From the NCBI GenBank assembly GCA_043101635.1, contig JBICIE010000009.1, positions 1-64,000 of the forward strand: DNA of 64,000 nt. Direction: 5' to 3'. Made by a program: the position numbers and the translations under genes. The first letter of the stretch is position 1. Every line of letters begins with the position of its first letter. This document shows positions 1-11,619 of this stretch, in pieces. The notes beneath the pieces are model-generated. The model saw nothing but the letters and a program-made list of their open reading frames with translations, had not been told where the DNA came from and searched no databases. The DNA comes from CAYMJK01 sp043101635. GTDB lineage: Bacteria; Planctomycetota; Phycisphaerae; Phycisphaerales; UBA1924.

Positions 1-941
1 TCGATGATCGGCACCGAACTGAGCGCTGCGATCTCACGCATCCGCCCCGCCAGCGCGTCGGCCCCCTTGGCGACCACCTTCGGCGCCCGCATCCGCCTGG
101 CGTCGTACTTGATCGCCACGGCAAAGTGCGTCGGGTTGGTCACGACGACGTCGGCCGACGGCACCGCCTGACGGATCTGCTGCAGCGCGATCTTCTGGGC
201 CATGCGCAGGCGCCTCGCCTTCATCTGCGGGTCGCCCTCCAGGCCCTTGCGCTCCTCCTTGACTTCCTCGCGCGTCATCCGAAGGTCGCGGGTGTGCTGC
301 CATCGCTGATAGAGGAAGTCGATCAGCCCGATCACCAGCATCAGCGCCAGAAGCCACAGCACCAGTTCGAGGATGATCACCCCGGCCAGGCGCGACGCCC
401 CGCGCAGATCCAGCAGCGGCAGCGTGATGATGTCCGGCATCCGGCGCTGGACAACCAGCGCGCTCACCAGCGTCACCACGCCCAGCTTGACCACATTCAG
501 CGCGGTCTTGACCAGCCCGCGCACGCCGAAGATGCGCTTGGCCCCGGCGATGGGATTCAGCCGGCTGAGCTTGGGCGTCAGCGGCCGCGCCGAGATCGTG
601 AAGCCGACCTGCGCCACCTGCGCCAGGTACCCGACCGCCGCGAGAATCACCATCGCCGGCAGCAGCATCCACACGATGCGCTCGGCCGCCCACGCCGACA
701 GGGCCGCGATCGAATCGACGCCCCACGGCGTGCCCGGGGCGCGCCCTTCGAGCACCGCCGCCATCACGCCGGCCATGGTCCGTGCGATCATCGCCCCCAG
801 GACCAGCAGTGTCGCCAGCCCCGCCGCCAGCGTGACGGCGGCGCTGAGATCCTGACTGCGCGCGACCTGGCCCTCCAGGCGCGCCTCCTGTCGGCGCCGC
901 GCGGTCGGCTGTTCGGTCTTCTCGCCGAGCTGCTCAGCCAC
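1..941 (-). CDS. flhB: Flagellar export gate/switch protein FlhB (3' end outside window)
   Basis: FlhB belongs to the inner-membrane flagellar type III export gate and switches substrate class from rod/hook to filament by self-cleavage. The reading frame is open from a GTG at 941 to the left edge, giving 313 codons. It starts VAEQLGEKTEQPTARRRQEA, a typical FlhB N-terminus. Hydrophobic segments follow, then the NPTH autocleavage motif (in VTNPTHFAVAIKYD, near 127-168), and the visible end reads ALSSVPII. The family is usually 350-380 residues, so roughly 40-60 C-terminal residues are missing because of the window edge, not mutation. The start overlaps the end of fliR by 8 nt, so the two are probably translationally coupled. 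Confidence 0.95.
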   Translation of the reverse strand, partial: MAEQLGEKTEQPTARRRQEARLEGQVARSQDLSAAVTLAAGLATLLVLGAMIARTMAGVMAAVLEGRAPGTPWGVDSIAALSAWAAERIVWMLLPAMVILAAVGYLAQVAQVGFTISARPLTPKLSRLNPIAGAKRIFGVRGLVKTALNVVKLGVVTLVSALVVQRRMPDIITLPLLDLRGASRLAGVIILELVLWLLALMLVIGLIDFLYQRWQHTRDLRMTREEVKEERKGLEGDPQMKARRLRMAQKIALQQIRQAVPSADVVVTNPTHFAVAIKYDARRMRAPKVVAKGADALAGRMREIAALSSVPII

Positions 942-1734
942 CGGGCGCTCCTCCCGGCGTCGCCCGGGCCATTCCGGGCGACGTGACCCACTGCTCGATG
1001 TGCCCGAGGGCCTGCTCGATCTCCACGCCCGCGACGCTGTCGACCGCCTTCAGCGCCAGCGCGATGACACCCAGCCCGATCATGATCTTGATCGCAAAGC
1101 CCACGCTCAGAATGTTGATCTGCGGCATGGTCTTCATGACCAGAGCCATCCCCACCAGCGCAAGCGTCGAGACCGCCAGCCCCGGCGCCGCCACCCGCAG
1201 CCCGATCTCAAACGAGGCGCCGAACAGCCCGAGGATCGCCTCGGCCGGCAGGCCGGTGGCCCAGAACGTCCCCACCGGCGCCGACTGGAAGGTGAGCACC
1301 AGGGCGGCGAACATCGCCTCCATCCCCCCAAGCGTGACGAACGCCCCCAGCGCCAGGTAGAACATCAACTGCCCGACGACATCCGTCTGCGTGTCCTGCT
1401 CCGGGTTGAACGCCCGCGCGACGCTCAGCCCCATCTGGTAGCCCATCAGCATGCCGCCAAGCTCGAAGGCGACCAGCGGGATGCTGGCGAGCAGCCCGAT
1501 GCCGACGCCGATGAGCGCCTCACCGAAGGCCATCATCGCCAGCGTGTAGATGTCGGCGTCCGGCGGCGCAGCGCGCGCGAAGGGATACACCGCCGCGGCC
1601 ATGGACAGGGCCAGGGCGACGCGGGCCTGGCGTGGCAGCACGCGGCTGCCCAGAATCGGCGCAAACAGGAACAGTCCGAGCAGGCGCGCCAGCACCAGCA
1701 TGAACGGCGGGATGTGCTCCAGCAACTCAGTCAT
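934..1734 (-). CDS. fliR: Flagellar export protein FliR
   Basis: Integral membrane component of the flagellar export gate, which assembles with FliP and FliQ into the export pore. The 266-residue product begins MTELLEHIPPFMLVLARLLG and shows six or so hydrophobic segments. It contains the family signatures GYQMGLSVARAFNPE and MKTMPQINILSVGFAIKI. The ATG at 1734 is preferred over an in-frame GTG at 1752 because homologues begin close to this point. Neither start has a strong ribosome site. An 85-nt non-coding gap separates it from fliQ, longer than elsewhere in this block. Confidence 0.95.
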   Translation of the reverse strand: MTELLEHIPPFMLVLARLLGLFLFAPILGSRVLPRQARVALALSMAAAVYPFARAAPPDADIYTLAMMAFGEALIGVGIGLLASIPLVAFELGGMLMGYQMGLSVARAFNPEQDTQTDVVGQLMFYLALGAFVTLGGMEAMFAALVLTFQSAPVGTFWATGLPAEAILGLFGASFEIGLRVAAPGLAVSTLALVGMALVMKTMPQINILSVGFAIKIMIGLGVIALALKAVDSVAGVEIEQALGHIEQWVTSPGMARATPGGAPGG

Positions 1735-1819
1735 TCGTGCCGCCCGCGCCACCGGCGCCGTCCCGCCACGGCGCTCCTGCCTCTCTGCTCGCCCATCTGC
1801 GCCCTGCTCTCTGGCCTTG

Positions 1820-2077
1820 CTAAAACAGCTTGAACATCTCCTCGGTGAATTCGACCAGGCGCAGCACGATCCACGGCATCAGCACCGCCGCCACCACGGT
1901 CATCGCGATGATCTTGGGCACGAAGGTGAGCGTCTGATCCTGGATGCTCGTCACCGACTGGATGATGCTGATCACCAGCCCCACGACCACACCAGCCCCG
2001 AGAATCGGCGCCACGATCAGCAGGGCGGTCAGCAGCGTCTCGCGCACCAGGAAGACCGTCGATTCGTCGTAGTACAT
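1820..2077 (-). CDS. fliQ: Flagellar export protein FliQ
   Basis: Small 85-residue export-gate protein with two transmembrane helices. Residues about 15-40 contain LLIVAPILGAGVVVGLVISI, and the diagnostic stretch QSVTSIQDQTLTFVPKI lies between the helices. The length is normal for FliQ (about 89). It follows fliP with a 3-nt gap and has the same orientation, so it is part of the fliO-P-Q-R-flhB operon. Confidence 0.96.
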   Translation of the reverse strand: MYYDESTVFLVRETLLTALLIVAPILGAGVVVGLVISIIQSVTSIQDQTLTFVPKIIAMTVVAAVLMPWIVLRLVEFTEEMFKLF

Positions 2078-2080
2078 CCG

Positions 2081-3028
2081 CTACCTCATCACTCCCACGC
2101 TCAGCAGCGCCTGCTCCACCACCGGCGCAATCATGGCAACCGGCTCGACCACCGGCCCGGTCACGAAGCTCTCCAGCAGGCTGCCGACCACGAGTTGCCA
2201 CCCGTCCACCAGCACGAACAGCAGCAGCTTGAACGGCAGACTGATCAGCACCGGCGGCAGCATCATCATGCTCATCGAGATCAGGAGGCTCGCGATCACG
2301 ATGTCGATCACCAGGAACGGCAGGTACAACCGGAAGCCCATCACGAAGGCGACCTTCAATTCGCTGAGCAGGAACGCCGGCACCAGGCTCACCATGTCGA
2401 CATCCGCCCGCGTGATGCTCTCCGGCTCGCTCGTGTCCACCCCCCGGTAGTTCAGCACCATGTACAGGCTGGACCAGTTTCCCGTCGCTTCGATCTGCCC
2501 GAACATGAAGTCGCGCAGCGGCTGCTTGGCCCGGTTCCACAGCTCTTCATGGTCGGTGATCTCGCCGGTGCGGTACGGGACGACCGCCTCGTCGTAGATC
2601 CGGTCGATCGTCGGCGTCATCACCAGCAGCGTGAGAAACAGGCTCAGGCCCAGGATCGCCTGCGGCGGCGGCAGCGACTGCGTGCCCAGCGCCTGGCGCA
2701 GCAGCCCCAGCACACAGATGATGCGCACGAAGCAGGTGCACATCAGCATGATCGACGGGACCAGCGCGATCACCGTCAGCAGCACCAGGATGTTCACCGC
2801 CGCCGACAGCCCGGCCGGGCCGTCGCCCCCGGCCTGCGGCAGCGCCTTGGCAGCGCTGTCCAGCACGGAGACGGGGTTCAGCGTCAACTCCGGCGCGCCC
2901 GGCGCCGAGATCGCGGCAGAGGCCGACGCCGGATCGACCGGCGGCCCCATCACCGGTTGGGCAGAAGCGCCCGCACACAGCGGGCCGGCGACCAGCAGCG
3001 CCGCAAGCAGCCAGCGCAGCGCCCTCAT
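2081..3028 (-). CDS. fliP: Flagellar export pore protein FliP
   Basis: Core subunit of the export pore. The 315-residue precursor has a signal peptide ending near AGASAQP, as FliP usually does, then an extended low-complexity segment up to about residue 65. The conserved body contains IMLMCTCFVRIICVLGLLRQ, LSLFLTLLVMTPT and the C-terminal PPVLISLPFKLLLFVLVDGW. The start ATG overlaps the fliO stop by 4 nt (ATGA). The order fliO-fliP-fliQ-fliR-flhB is the classical arrangement. Confidence 0.96.
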   Translation of the reverse strand: MRALRWLLAALLVAGPLCAGASAQPVMGPPVDPASASAAISAPGAPELTLNPVSVLDSAAKALPQAGGDGPAGLSAAVNILVLLTVIALVPSIMLMCTCFVRIICVLGLLRQALGTQSLPPPQAILGLSLFLTLLVMTPTIDRIYDEAVVPYRTGEITDHEELWNRAKQPLRDFMFGQIEATGNWSSLYMVLNYRGVDTSEPESITRADVDMVSLVPAFLLSELKVAFVMGFRLYLPFLVIDIVIASLLISMSMMMLPPVLISLPFKLLLFVLVDGWQLVVGSLLESFVTGPVVEPVAMIAPVVEQALLSVGVMR

Positions 3029-3819
3029 CCCACTGCCCCCTCGACCCGCCGGTACGGATCGCCGGAGAGCCAGGGATCCTCGGGCTCTGAGGCGGTGTCC
3101 CAGAGCTCAACCCGATCGCCATCTTCGGAGTACTCAATCAGGCGCAGCGGCTCGGCGCCATCCATCTGCGCCAGCTCCTCATCCGTCGCATCGAACTGGC
3201 GCAGCATGCTGCGGAACCGCCCGGCCAGCGACTCACCGGCCTCATCGCGGCAGCGCTCGACCAGGCGCGCAACCTCCTCGGGATCGGTCATCTCGCAGAG
3301 CGGCCGGAACGAGGCCCCGGCGCCGAGGCGCCCGAAGCGGCTCTGGGCCAGCAGCAGCACCCGGCGGTCGACCTTGAGCAGCACCAGTGTCAGCCCACGC
3401 GACACCGGATAGCGGGCCAGCACCTCCAGCACGCCGGATGGCGCCCGCCCGCCGGCGCCGAGCGCCAGCGCCAGCCCGCCGCGGGAGACCGCCCATTGCC
3501 GGTACGCGGCCGCCGCGACGGCCAGCAGCGCCACGACTGCCGCCAGCGAGATGACGGTCCGGCCCACGCCGACGCCCGTCCCCGGCTGGGCGGGCCCCAG
3601 GGGGGCGCTCTCTGCCGGCCGGGCGCCGCCCAGCGGAAGCGCCTCGATGCCGCTCGCCGCGTCGGCCCGGGCGCCGGTCTGCGCAGCGCCAGGCCGCGAG
3701 TCGGTCATCGCAGGCGGCTGCGCCAGGCCGAATCCGTCCGGCGCCGGCGGACCGAGCGGCTGCGCCGCGCCCATCAGCGGCGTCAAAACCAGCGCGATGA
3801 GTCCCGTCGCTACCCGCAC
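3025..3819 (-). CDS. fliO: FliO-like flagellar assembly protein
   Basis: Membrane-anchored chaperone-like factor that stabilises FliP during pore assembly. The protein (264 aa, GTG start) has an N-terminal signal-like hydrophobic stretch and a long Pro/Ala/Gly-rich linker. A transmembrane helix follows near residues 90-110 (VISLAAVVALLAVAAAAY). After it comes the cytoplasmic beta-domain typical of FliO, around LEVLARYPVSRGLTLVLLKV and RRVLLLAQSRFG. The acidic C-terminal tail of about 90 residues is longer than in enterobacteria. FliO is poorly conserved, so position directly before fliP is a major part of the assignment. Confidence 0.85.
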   Translation of the reverse strand: MRVATGLIALVLTPLMGAAQPLGPPAPDGFGLAQPPAMTDSRPGAAQTGARADAASGIEALPLGGARPAESAPLGPAQPGTGVGVGRTVISLAAVVALLAVAAAAYRQWAVSRGGLALALGAGGRAPSGVLEVLARYPVSRGLTLVLLKVDRRVLLLAQSRFGRLGAGASFRPLCEMTDPEEVARLVERCRDEAGESLAGRFRSMLRQFDATDEELAQMDGAEPLRLIEYSEDGDRVELWDTASEPEDPWLSGDPYRRVEGAVG

Positions 3820-3867
3820 ATTGCCATCCTGGCACTCGCGGCGGCGCTCCGCGCCGCCGGCCGGCGG

Positions 3868-4398
3868 TCAGCCGGCGGCTTCCTGCTCTACCCGTTCCCT
3901 GGCCTCGTCGAGGATCTCGCTGATCCGGATGCAGAAGTTGTCGTTCAGCACCAGCACCTCGCCGCGGGCCACCGGCCGGCCGTTGACATAGACGTCGACG
4001 GGATCGCCGGCGAGCTTGTCGAGTTCCACCACCGCGCCTTCGCCCAGGCGCAGCACATCCTCGACGAGCATGCGCGTGCGCCCGAGTTCGATGCGCACGT
4101 TGAGATTGACATCCGAGAGCAGATCGAGCCCGCGCCCGGCCGCCTCGGCGCCGTCGGCCCCGCTGAAGCTCGGCATCTCGACGGGTCTGGGCGCCGCCCC
4201 GGGGCGCGCCTTGGCGCCTTGACCTGCCCCGGCCGCCGATTGCGCTTCCAGGCCGCGGATGGCGTCCTGGGCGGCGCGCAGCGCGCGTTCGGCCTCGCTG
4301 GCCGCGGACTCGCCCGCCTCCGGAGCCGGCACATCGCCACCCGCCGCCGCGTGCTCGGTGGGGTCCCGCTGTGGATCAGTTGTGGATTCGTCAGTCAT
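3868..4398 (-). CDS. fliN: Flagellar motor switch protein FliN
   Basis: C-ring component that binds CheY-P and helps target export substrates. The 176-residue product starts at ATG 4398 (MTDESTT). It has a disordered Ala/Glu-rich N-terminal half, then the SpoA/FliN domain: [40 protein letters not shown] and [20 protein letters not shown]. The longer open frame up to 4530 has no family similarity and lies in the gap behind fliL, so the internal ATG was chosen. It lies 48 nt upstream of fliO. Confidence 0.94.
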   Translation of the reverse strand: MTDESTTDPQRDPTEHAAAGGDVPAPEAGESAASEAERALRAAQDAIRGLEAQSAAGAGQGAKARPGAAPRPVEMPSFSGADGAEAAGRGLDLLSDVNLNVRIELGRTRMLVEDVLRLGEGAVVELDKLAGDPVDVYVNGRPVARGEVLVLNDNFCIRISEILDEARERVEQEAAG

Positions 4399-4505
4399 CG
4401 TCGCGCCGGCTCCGCCAGTGCGCAGCGCTCGCCGCGCGGCTGGTGCATCGGCGAGCGCCGGCGCCCTGCCCCAGAATTGCCGATGTTCGGCAGCTTCTGC
4501 GCGAT

Positions 4506-5027
4506 TCAGTACCCCGGGATGCCCTTGCACTGGGCGATGATCACCCGCTCGACGCGCTCGGCTCCGTCCGGATCGGTCCCGAAGATCTCCGTCACCAGGG
4601 CACGGAGCTGACGCTGGATGGTCAGCAGTTCCGGCTCCTTCAGGTGCGTGTGCTGGGCCTTACGGATGATGAGGCCGACACCCTCGGCGATCTCGGCCTT
4701 GCGCCGTTCGAGGATCTTGTTGACCAGCTCCTCGTTCTTGCGCCGGACCTTCAGGTAGATGTCGATCTCCCACAGCCAGAGCTGATTCGTCGAGAGGTTC
4801 GGGTACTGGCCGCTGAGGAGCTGGATCTCGACCAGCGCCTCCTGGTCGTTGTCCTCATCGATCAGTTCCGCCGACGCGACCTCGGGCGTTCGTCCCGTCA
4901 TCCGCATGAACGTGTAGACGCCGGCGCCCTCGACGAGCATGATGGCGGCCACGACCGCCAGCGTCTTGATGGGCAGCTTCCCCGCCTTGCTCTCCGCGGG
5001 CGCCGACTGATCCTGCGCCTGGGCCAT
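4506..5027 (-). CDS. fliL: FliL-like flagellar basal-body-associated protein
   Basis: Probable FliL, a single-pass inner-membrane protein around the stator that modulates motor torque. The start at ATG 5027 is fixed by a GGAGG ribosome site 7 nt upstream. The product has 173 residues, with a hydrophobic helix near residues 22-40 ([20 protein letters not shown]) and a periplasmic domain resembling FliL ([18 protein letters not shown], and a C-terminal [17 protein letters not shown]). Placement between motB and fliN supports the call. Sequence similarity to well-studied FliL is modest, so the family name is partly inferred from context. Confidence 0.8.
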   Translation of the reverse strand: MAQAQDQSAPAESKAGKLPIKTLAVVAAIMLVEGAGVYTFMRMTGRTPEVASAELIDEDNDQEALVEIQLLSGQYPNLSTNQLWLWEIDIYLKVRRKNEELVNKILERRKAEIAEGVGLIIRKAQHTHLKEPELLTIQRQLRALVTEIFGTDPDGAERVERVIIAQCKGIPGY

Positions 5028-5040
5028 AATCCGTCCTCCG

Positions 5041-5781
5041 TCAGGGGCGTCCTGTCCAGTGGGGATCGGGGTGCCGCTCCTCCAGCGCCACCTCGGTCTG
5101 GTAGATCTGCACGCGCCGATTCTGCGCCTGGCCCGGTCCCGGCCGCCGGCTGGCGACCATCGGCTCGGCGTCGGCGATCGCCATCGGAATGAGCAATCGG
5201 CGATCCACGCCGCACTCATCGACCAGGTAGTCCATCACCCGCTTGGCGCGCCGGTAGGACAGGTCCGCCAGGTCGTAGCCGCTGGTCTGGTCCTCGGCGC
5301 CCCAGGCGTGTCCGCGGATCTCAATCTTGTACGCCGAGCCGCGGAGCTTCGGAGCGACGGACGTCTTCAGCGTCCGCTCGACGGCGTCGGTCAGCTCGTC
5401 GCTGGCGGGCTCGAACGGCAGCGAGCCCCCCACGGCGAACTTCGCGCCCTCGAACAGCGTGCTGGTCGTCCGCTGCTCGCCCTCGATGTTGTCCTCCACC
5501 GTCTCAGCCGGCTTGTACGGCTCGATGGTGTCCTGCCCGAAGCTGTCCTTGGGGCTCAGGTGCGGGCTGTTGGGCGGAGCGTTGGTGTCCACCTTGCCAA
5601 CACCGCCGACGTACCCGAAGGCCTGGTGGATCGACTTGACCACATCCTGATAGTCACGCTCCTGCTTCAGTTCGCTGAAGGCCGCCAGCAGGATGAAGAA
5701 GCACAGCAGCAGCGACATCATGTCGCCGTAGGTGACGACCCATTCCGGGACACCGGCGGGCGCCTTGCGCTTCTTCGCCAT
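5041..5781 (-). CDS. motB: Flagellar stator protein MotB
   Basis: Peptidoglycan-anchored stator half that forms the ion channel with MotA. The 246-residue protein opens with a short basic tail. The single transmembrane helix (WVVTYGDMMSLLLCFFILL, residues about 14-34) contains the channel aspartate in YGDMMS. The periplasmic C-terminus is an OmpA-like peptidoglycan-binding domain (KIEIRGHAWG, then DLSYRRAKRVMDYLVDE). It is adjacent to motA with a 3-nt gap and is followed by fliL 13 nt on. Confidence 0.96.
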   Translation of the reverse strand: MAKKRKAPAGVPEWVVTYGDMMSLLLCFFILLAAFSELKQERDYQDVVKSIHQAFGYVGGVGKVDTNAPPNSPHLSPKDSFGQDTIEPYKPAETVEDNIEGEQRTTSTLFEGAKFAVGGSLPFEPASDELTDAVERTLKTSVAPKLRGSAYKIEIRGHAWGAEDQTSGYDLADLSYRRAKRVMDYLVDECGVDRRLLIPMAIADAEPMVASRRPGPGQAQNRRVQIYQTEVALEERHPDPHWTGRP

Positions 5782-5784
5782 CGC

Positions 5785-6564
5785 TCAGGCCGCCTTTTCC
5801 TGCTGCATCGCGTCCCGATCCGCCGGCGGAAGGAAGGTCAGCAGCTTGGCTTCCACCACGCGCGGGTTGTCGCCGGACTGGATCGACATCACGCCGGTCA
5901 CGATGATCGTCTTCACCAGCGCTTCTTCGATGTCCCGGGCCGCCAGCTTGTCGGCCAGCGGCGACGCCACCACGTTGGCAATCAGGGCCCCGTACAGCGT
6001 GGTGATCAGCGCCACCGCCATGCCCGGGCCGATCGCCGAGGGATCATCCATGTTCTTGAGCATGAAGATCAGGCCCATGAGCGTCCCGATCATGCCGAAG
6101 GCGGGAGCGTACTTGGCGAGGGCGTCGAGGATGGCCTTGCCCTGGGCGTGCCGCTCCATCAGCGCTTCCAGTTCGGTGTCGAGGATGGTCTTGATGAGTT
6201 CGGGGTCGGTTCCGTCGACGGCCATCTTCACGCCGCGGACGATGAACGGGTCCTTCATCTCCGGGATCAGGTTCTCCAGGCTCAGAATCCCCTCCCGCCG
6301 GGCCACCTCGGCGTAGCGGACCAGCTCGCGGATGGTCTCGGTCGGATCCGGCGGCACGCTGCGGATCGCCTTGAGGATCACCTTGTGCACCTTCAGGATC
6401 CGCGCCAGCGGGAACGAGATCACCATCGCCCCCAGCGAGCCGACCAGCACGACCATCACGCTCGTGGGATCGATCATCGCCGGGATGCTGCCACCGCCGA
6501 GCACGACCCCGATCAGGATCGCCAGCACGCCGAGCACCAGGCCGATAATCGTCCCGATATCCAA
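5785..6564 (-). CDS. motA: Flagellar stator protein MotA
   Basis: Inner-membrane stator subunit that couples ion flow to rotation of the switch ring. The product of 259 residues begins LDIGTIIGLVLGVLA, read as formyl-Met. TTG at 6564 is chosen over GTG at 6582 because GGAGGA lies 6 nt before the TTG, and because MotA homologues start with M-D-I/L-x-T. Four hydrophobic segments are visible, plus the conserved motif APAFGMIGTLMGLIFMLKNM, which includes the functional Pro. MotA and MotB form a tight pair (3-nt gap). Confidence 0.95.
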   Translation of the reverse strand: MDIGTIIGLVLGVLAILIGVVLGGGSIPAMIDPTSVMVVLVGSLGAMVISFPLARILKVHKVILKAIRSVPPDPTETIRELVRYAEVARREGILSLENLIPEMKDPFIVRGVKMAVDGTDPELIKTILDTELEALMERHAQGKAILDALAKYAPAFGMIGTLMGLIFMLKNMDDPSAIGPGMAVALITTLYGALIANVVASPLADKLAARDIEEALVKTIIVTGVMSIQSGDNPRVVEAKLLTFLPPADRDAMQQEKAA

Positions 6565-6656
6565 GACCGATCCTCCGTCCACCAGCGCGCGATGGCGCCC
6601 GCCAGAGGATCATCGGACCGCCTTATTGGGCACTTAAACCGGCTTCCGACTACGGC

Positions 6657-6901
6657 TCATCGGCTTCCGGCTTCGTCGGCGCCGTTCCCGCGCGATGCTC
6701 TCAGCCCGGCCCGGACGAAGACCACGAACGCGCCGATCAGCCCGGCGACCATGCAGACCAGCAGGAAGATCGGGCTGGTCCCGAAGATCCAGTCGATCCC
6801 GAGCCCCAGCAGAACCCCGCCCACGACGGTCCAGGCGAAGTCCACGCCGATCGCCCACGCTCCCATGCGCTGGCGAAGACCGCGCCCGGGGCCGGCGCTG
6901 T

Positions 6902-6905
<4 letters not shown>
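6657..6905 (-). CDS. AtpZ/AtpI-like small membrane protein
   Basis: An 82-residue protein with two predicted membrane helices (about residues 15-40 and 45-65). The pattern GVDFAWTVVGGVLLGLGIDW followed by FLLVCMVAGLIGAF resembles the AtpZ family, which accompanies F-type ATP synthase genes and has been linked to Mg/Ca transport or c-ring assembly. The start ATG overlaps the alaS stop (ATGA), so it is translationally coupled to alaS. No atp operon lies next to it; motA follows after 92 nt. The function is inferred from hydropathy and short motifs only. Confidence 0.6.
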
Positions 6906-9898
<2,993 letters not shown>

Positions 9899-10026
9899 GG
9901 GCAATGGTAAGGCGGGGCGGCGCCGGACCCGTAACGACACCGGCTCGGGAAAGCCGTCGGCCGCAGGGCGCCGTGCGTCCGACCGGCCGTACCCTCTGCG
10001 TCTTGCGCTGCTCCCCTGCCGCTTCG

Positions 10027-10611
10027 ATGTCGGTCCTGCTGGCCCTGGCCGCCGCCAGCGCGCCCGTGGCGCAGGCCCAGGAGGATGCCCCCGAGCCGGC
10101 CGGCCTGCCGCTGGCGATGCTCGGCGAGTCGCCCAGGTCCTTCGGGGCCCCCGATTCGGTCTGGGGCGCCGCCGGGCTGGGCTATGCCGACGACCTCTCC
10201 GAGAGCGTCGACAGCTACCTGTGGGCCACGTACTCCTGGTTCATGGTCCAGGATGTGGAACTCGCCCTCGAGGGCGGCCTCTGGAACCACGACCAGCCCG
10301 GCGACGACGCCGCCAGCCTGAGCCTGAGCACGATCGTCCGCTGGCACTTCGTCAACGCCGGCGGGTGGACGGTCTTCGCCGACGCCGGCATCGGCGTGCT
10401 CGTCTCGACCGACGTCGTGCCCGAGGGCGGCACGGGCCTGAACTTTCTGCCGCGCCTCGGCGCCGGGGTGACCCGGGACCTGGGCGGGCGGGCGCGCCTG
10501 CTGGCCGGCGTGCGCTGGCACCACATCTCCAACGCGCGCATCCACGGGGACATCAGAAATCCGTCGCGGGACGCGGCGATGCTCTATGTGGGCGTGATCT
10601 TCCCGTTCTGA
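10027..10611 (+). CDS. PagL-like outer-membrane lipid A deacylase (acyloxyacyl hydrolase family)
   Basis: Predicted secreted beta-barrel of 194 residues. The N-terminus is a hydrophobic leader (SVLLALAAASAPVAQA) and the rest alternates polar and hydrophobic residues as in an outer-membrane barrel, ending in aromatic VGVIFPF. The stretch RWHHISNARIHGDIRNPS matches the PagL active-site region, where a His-Ser pair deacylates lipid A at position 3. The start is uncertain: ATG 10027 lacks a basic n-region, and a TTG at 10003 would add an Arg-containing one; neither has a clear ribosome site. It is transcribed away from alaS. Confidence 0.65.
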   Translation: MSVLLALAAASAPVAQAQEDAPEPAGLPLAMLGESPRSFGAPDSVWGAAGLGYADDLSESVDSYLWATYSWFMVQDVELALEGGLWNHDQPGDDAASLSLSTIVRWHFVNAGGWTVFADAGIGVLVSTDVVPEGGTGLNFLPRLGAGVTRDLGGRARLLAGVRWHHISNARIHGDIRNPSRDAAMLYVGVIFPF

Positions 10612-10624
10612 GTTCCAGGGCGGG

Positions 10625-11548
10625 TCAGCCGGCCCGGCGGATCCGAGGGTCGTTGGAGGGGGCGTCGCGCAGCGTGATGCAGTTGCGCCCCATCCGCTTG
10701 GACTGGTACAGGGCCTCATCCACCAGCGCAAGCCACTCGTCGGCGTCGACCGACGCCCCGCCGGGAGAACCCACGATCCCGATCGACATTGTCACCTGCC
10801 GGTCCGGGTGGCGGGCCCAGGTCAGCGACTCCAGCGCCTCGCGGACGCGTTCGCAGACCAGCCCGCCCTCGCGCGTCATCGTCTCGGGCATGATGATGGC
10901 CACTTCCTCGCCGCCGAAGCGGCAGGCGACATCCGAGTCGCGCAGCTCCACCTGCAGCAACTCCGCCACGCCCTGCAGCACGGCGTCGCCGGCGGGATGT
11001 CCGAAGCAGTCGTTGATCGACTTGAAGTGGTCCAGGTCGCAAAGCGCCAGCGTCAGCGGGCGCCGCTTGCGGCGCGAGACCGACACCTCCTCGCGCCAGC
11101 GGACATCAAAGTACGACCGGTTCCACAGCCCGGTCAGCCCGTCGATCTGGGCTCGCTGGGCCAGCATCCGCACCAGGCGCTGCAGGCGCAGAGCCGAGCG
11201 CACCCGGACCCGCAACTCCATGATCTCGAACGGCTTGGTGATGTAGTCCACCGCGCCGAGGTCAAAGGCGGCGACCTTGTCCTGCGGGCTGTGCAGGCCG
11301 GAGAGCACGATCACCGGGATGTCCACGGTGTCCTCGTGCTCCTTCAGATCGCGCAGCACCTCGAAGCCGTCCATGCTCGGCATGTCGAGGTCCAGCAGGA
11401 TGATCGCCGGCTTGAGCTGCCGGGCCGTGGCGATCCCCTCGGCGCCGGTCATCGCCGGGACCAGCGACAGGTTCTCGTAGCGCAGGCGCGCTTTGAGCAG
11501 ACGATGCACATCCGGCGAATCATCGATCACCAGCACGCGCGGCGTCAT
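10625..11548 (-). CDS. Response regulator with GGDEF domain (diguanylate cyclase)
   Basis: Two-domain signalling protein of 307 residues. Residues about 1-120 form a receiver domain with the acidic pocket in LVIDDS, the phosphorylatable Asp in ILLDLDMPSMDG and the Lys in YITKPFE. Residues about 135-300 form a GGDEF domain with the active-site signature RFGGEEVAII. An intact inhibitory site, RDSD, lies five residues before it. The expected activity is synthesis of c-di-GMP from two GTP under phosphorelay control, in the style of PleD/WspR. An alternative ATG at 11578 would add 10 residues. It sits 71 nt downstream of the Hpt-like gene, probably in one transcript. Confidence 0.93.
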   Translation of the reverse strand: MTPRVLVIDDSPDVHRLLKARLRYENLSLVPAMTGAEGIATARQLKPAIILLDLDMPSMDGFEVLRDLKEHEDTVDIPVIVLSGLHSPQDKVAAFDLGAVDYITKPFEIMELRVRVRSALRLQRLVRMLAQRAQIDGLTGLWNRSYFDVRWREEVSVSRRKRRPLTLALCDLDHFKSINDCFGHPAGDAVLQGVAELLQVELRDSDVACRFGGEEVAIIMPETMTREGGLVCERVREALESLTWARHPDRQVTMSIGIVGSPGGASVDADEWLALVDEALYQSKRMGRNCITLRDAPSNDPRIRRAG

Positions 11549-11619
11549 GTCCTCGTGATGTGCTGCTCCAAAGGCCATTCGCCAGTTCACACTCCGCCCG
11601 GGCCCGCCATCAGCCCCTC

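Noticed and set aside
1550..3412. Long plus-strand open frame (620 codons) opposite the fli genes
   Set aside because: It is the antisense of well-identified fliP/fliQ/fliO frames, rich in His/Arg/Gln as expected from high-G+C shadows, with no domain or ribosome site. The same applies to the long plus-strand frames at 5059-6942, 6695-8857, 22961-24565 and 45563-46921.
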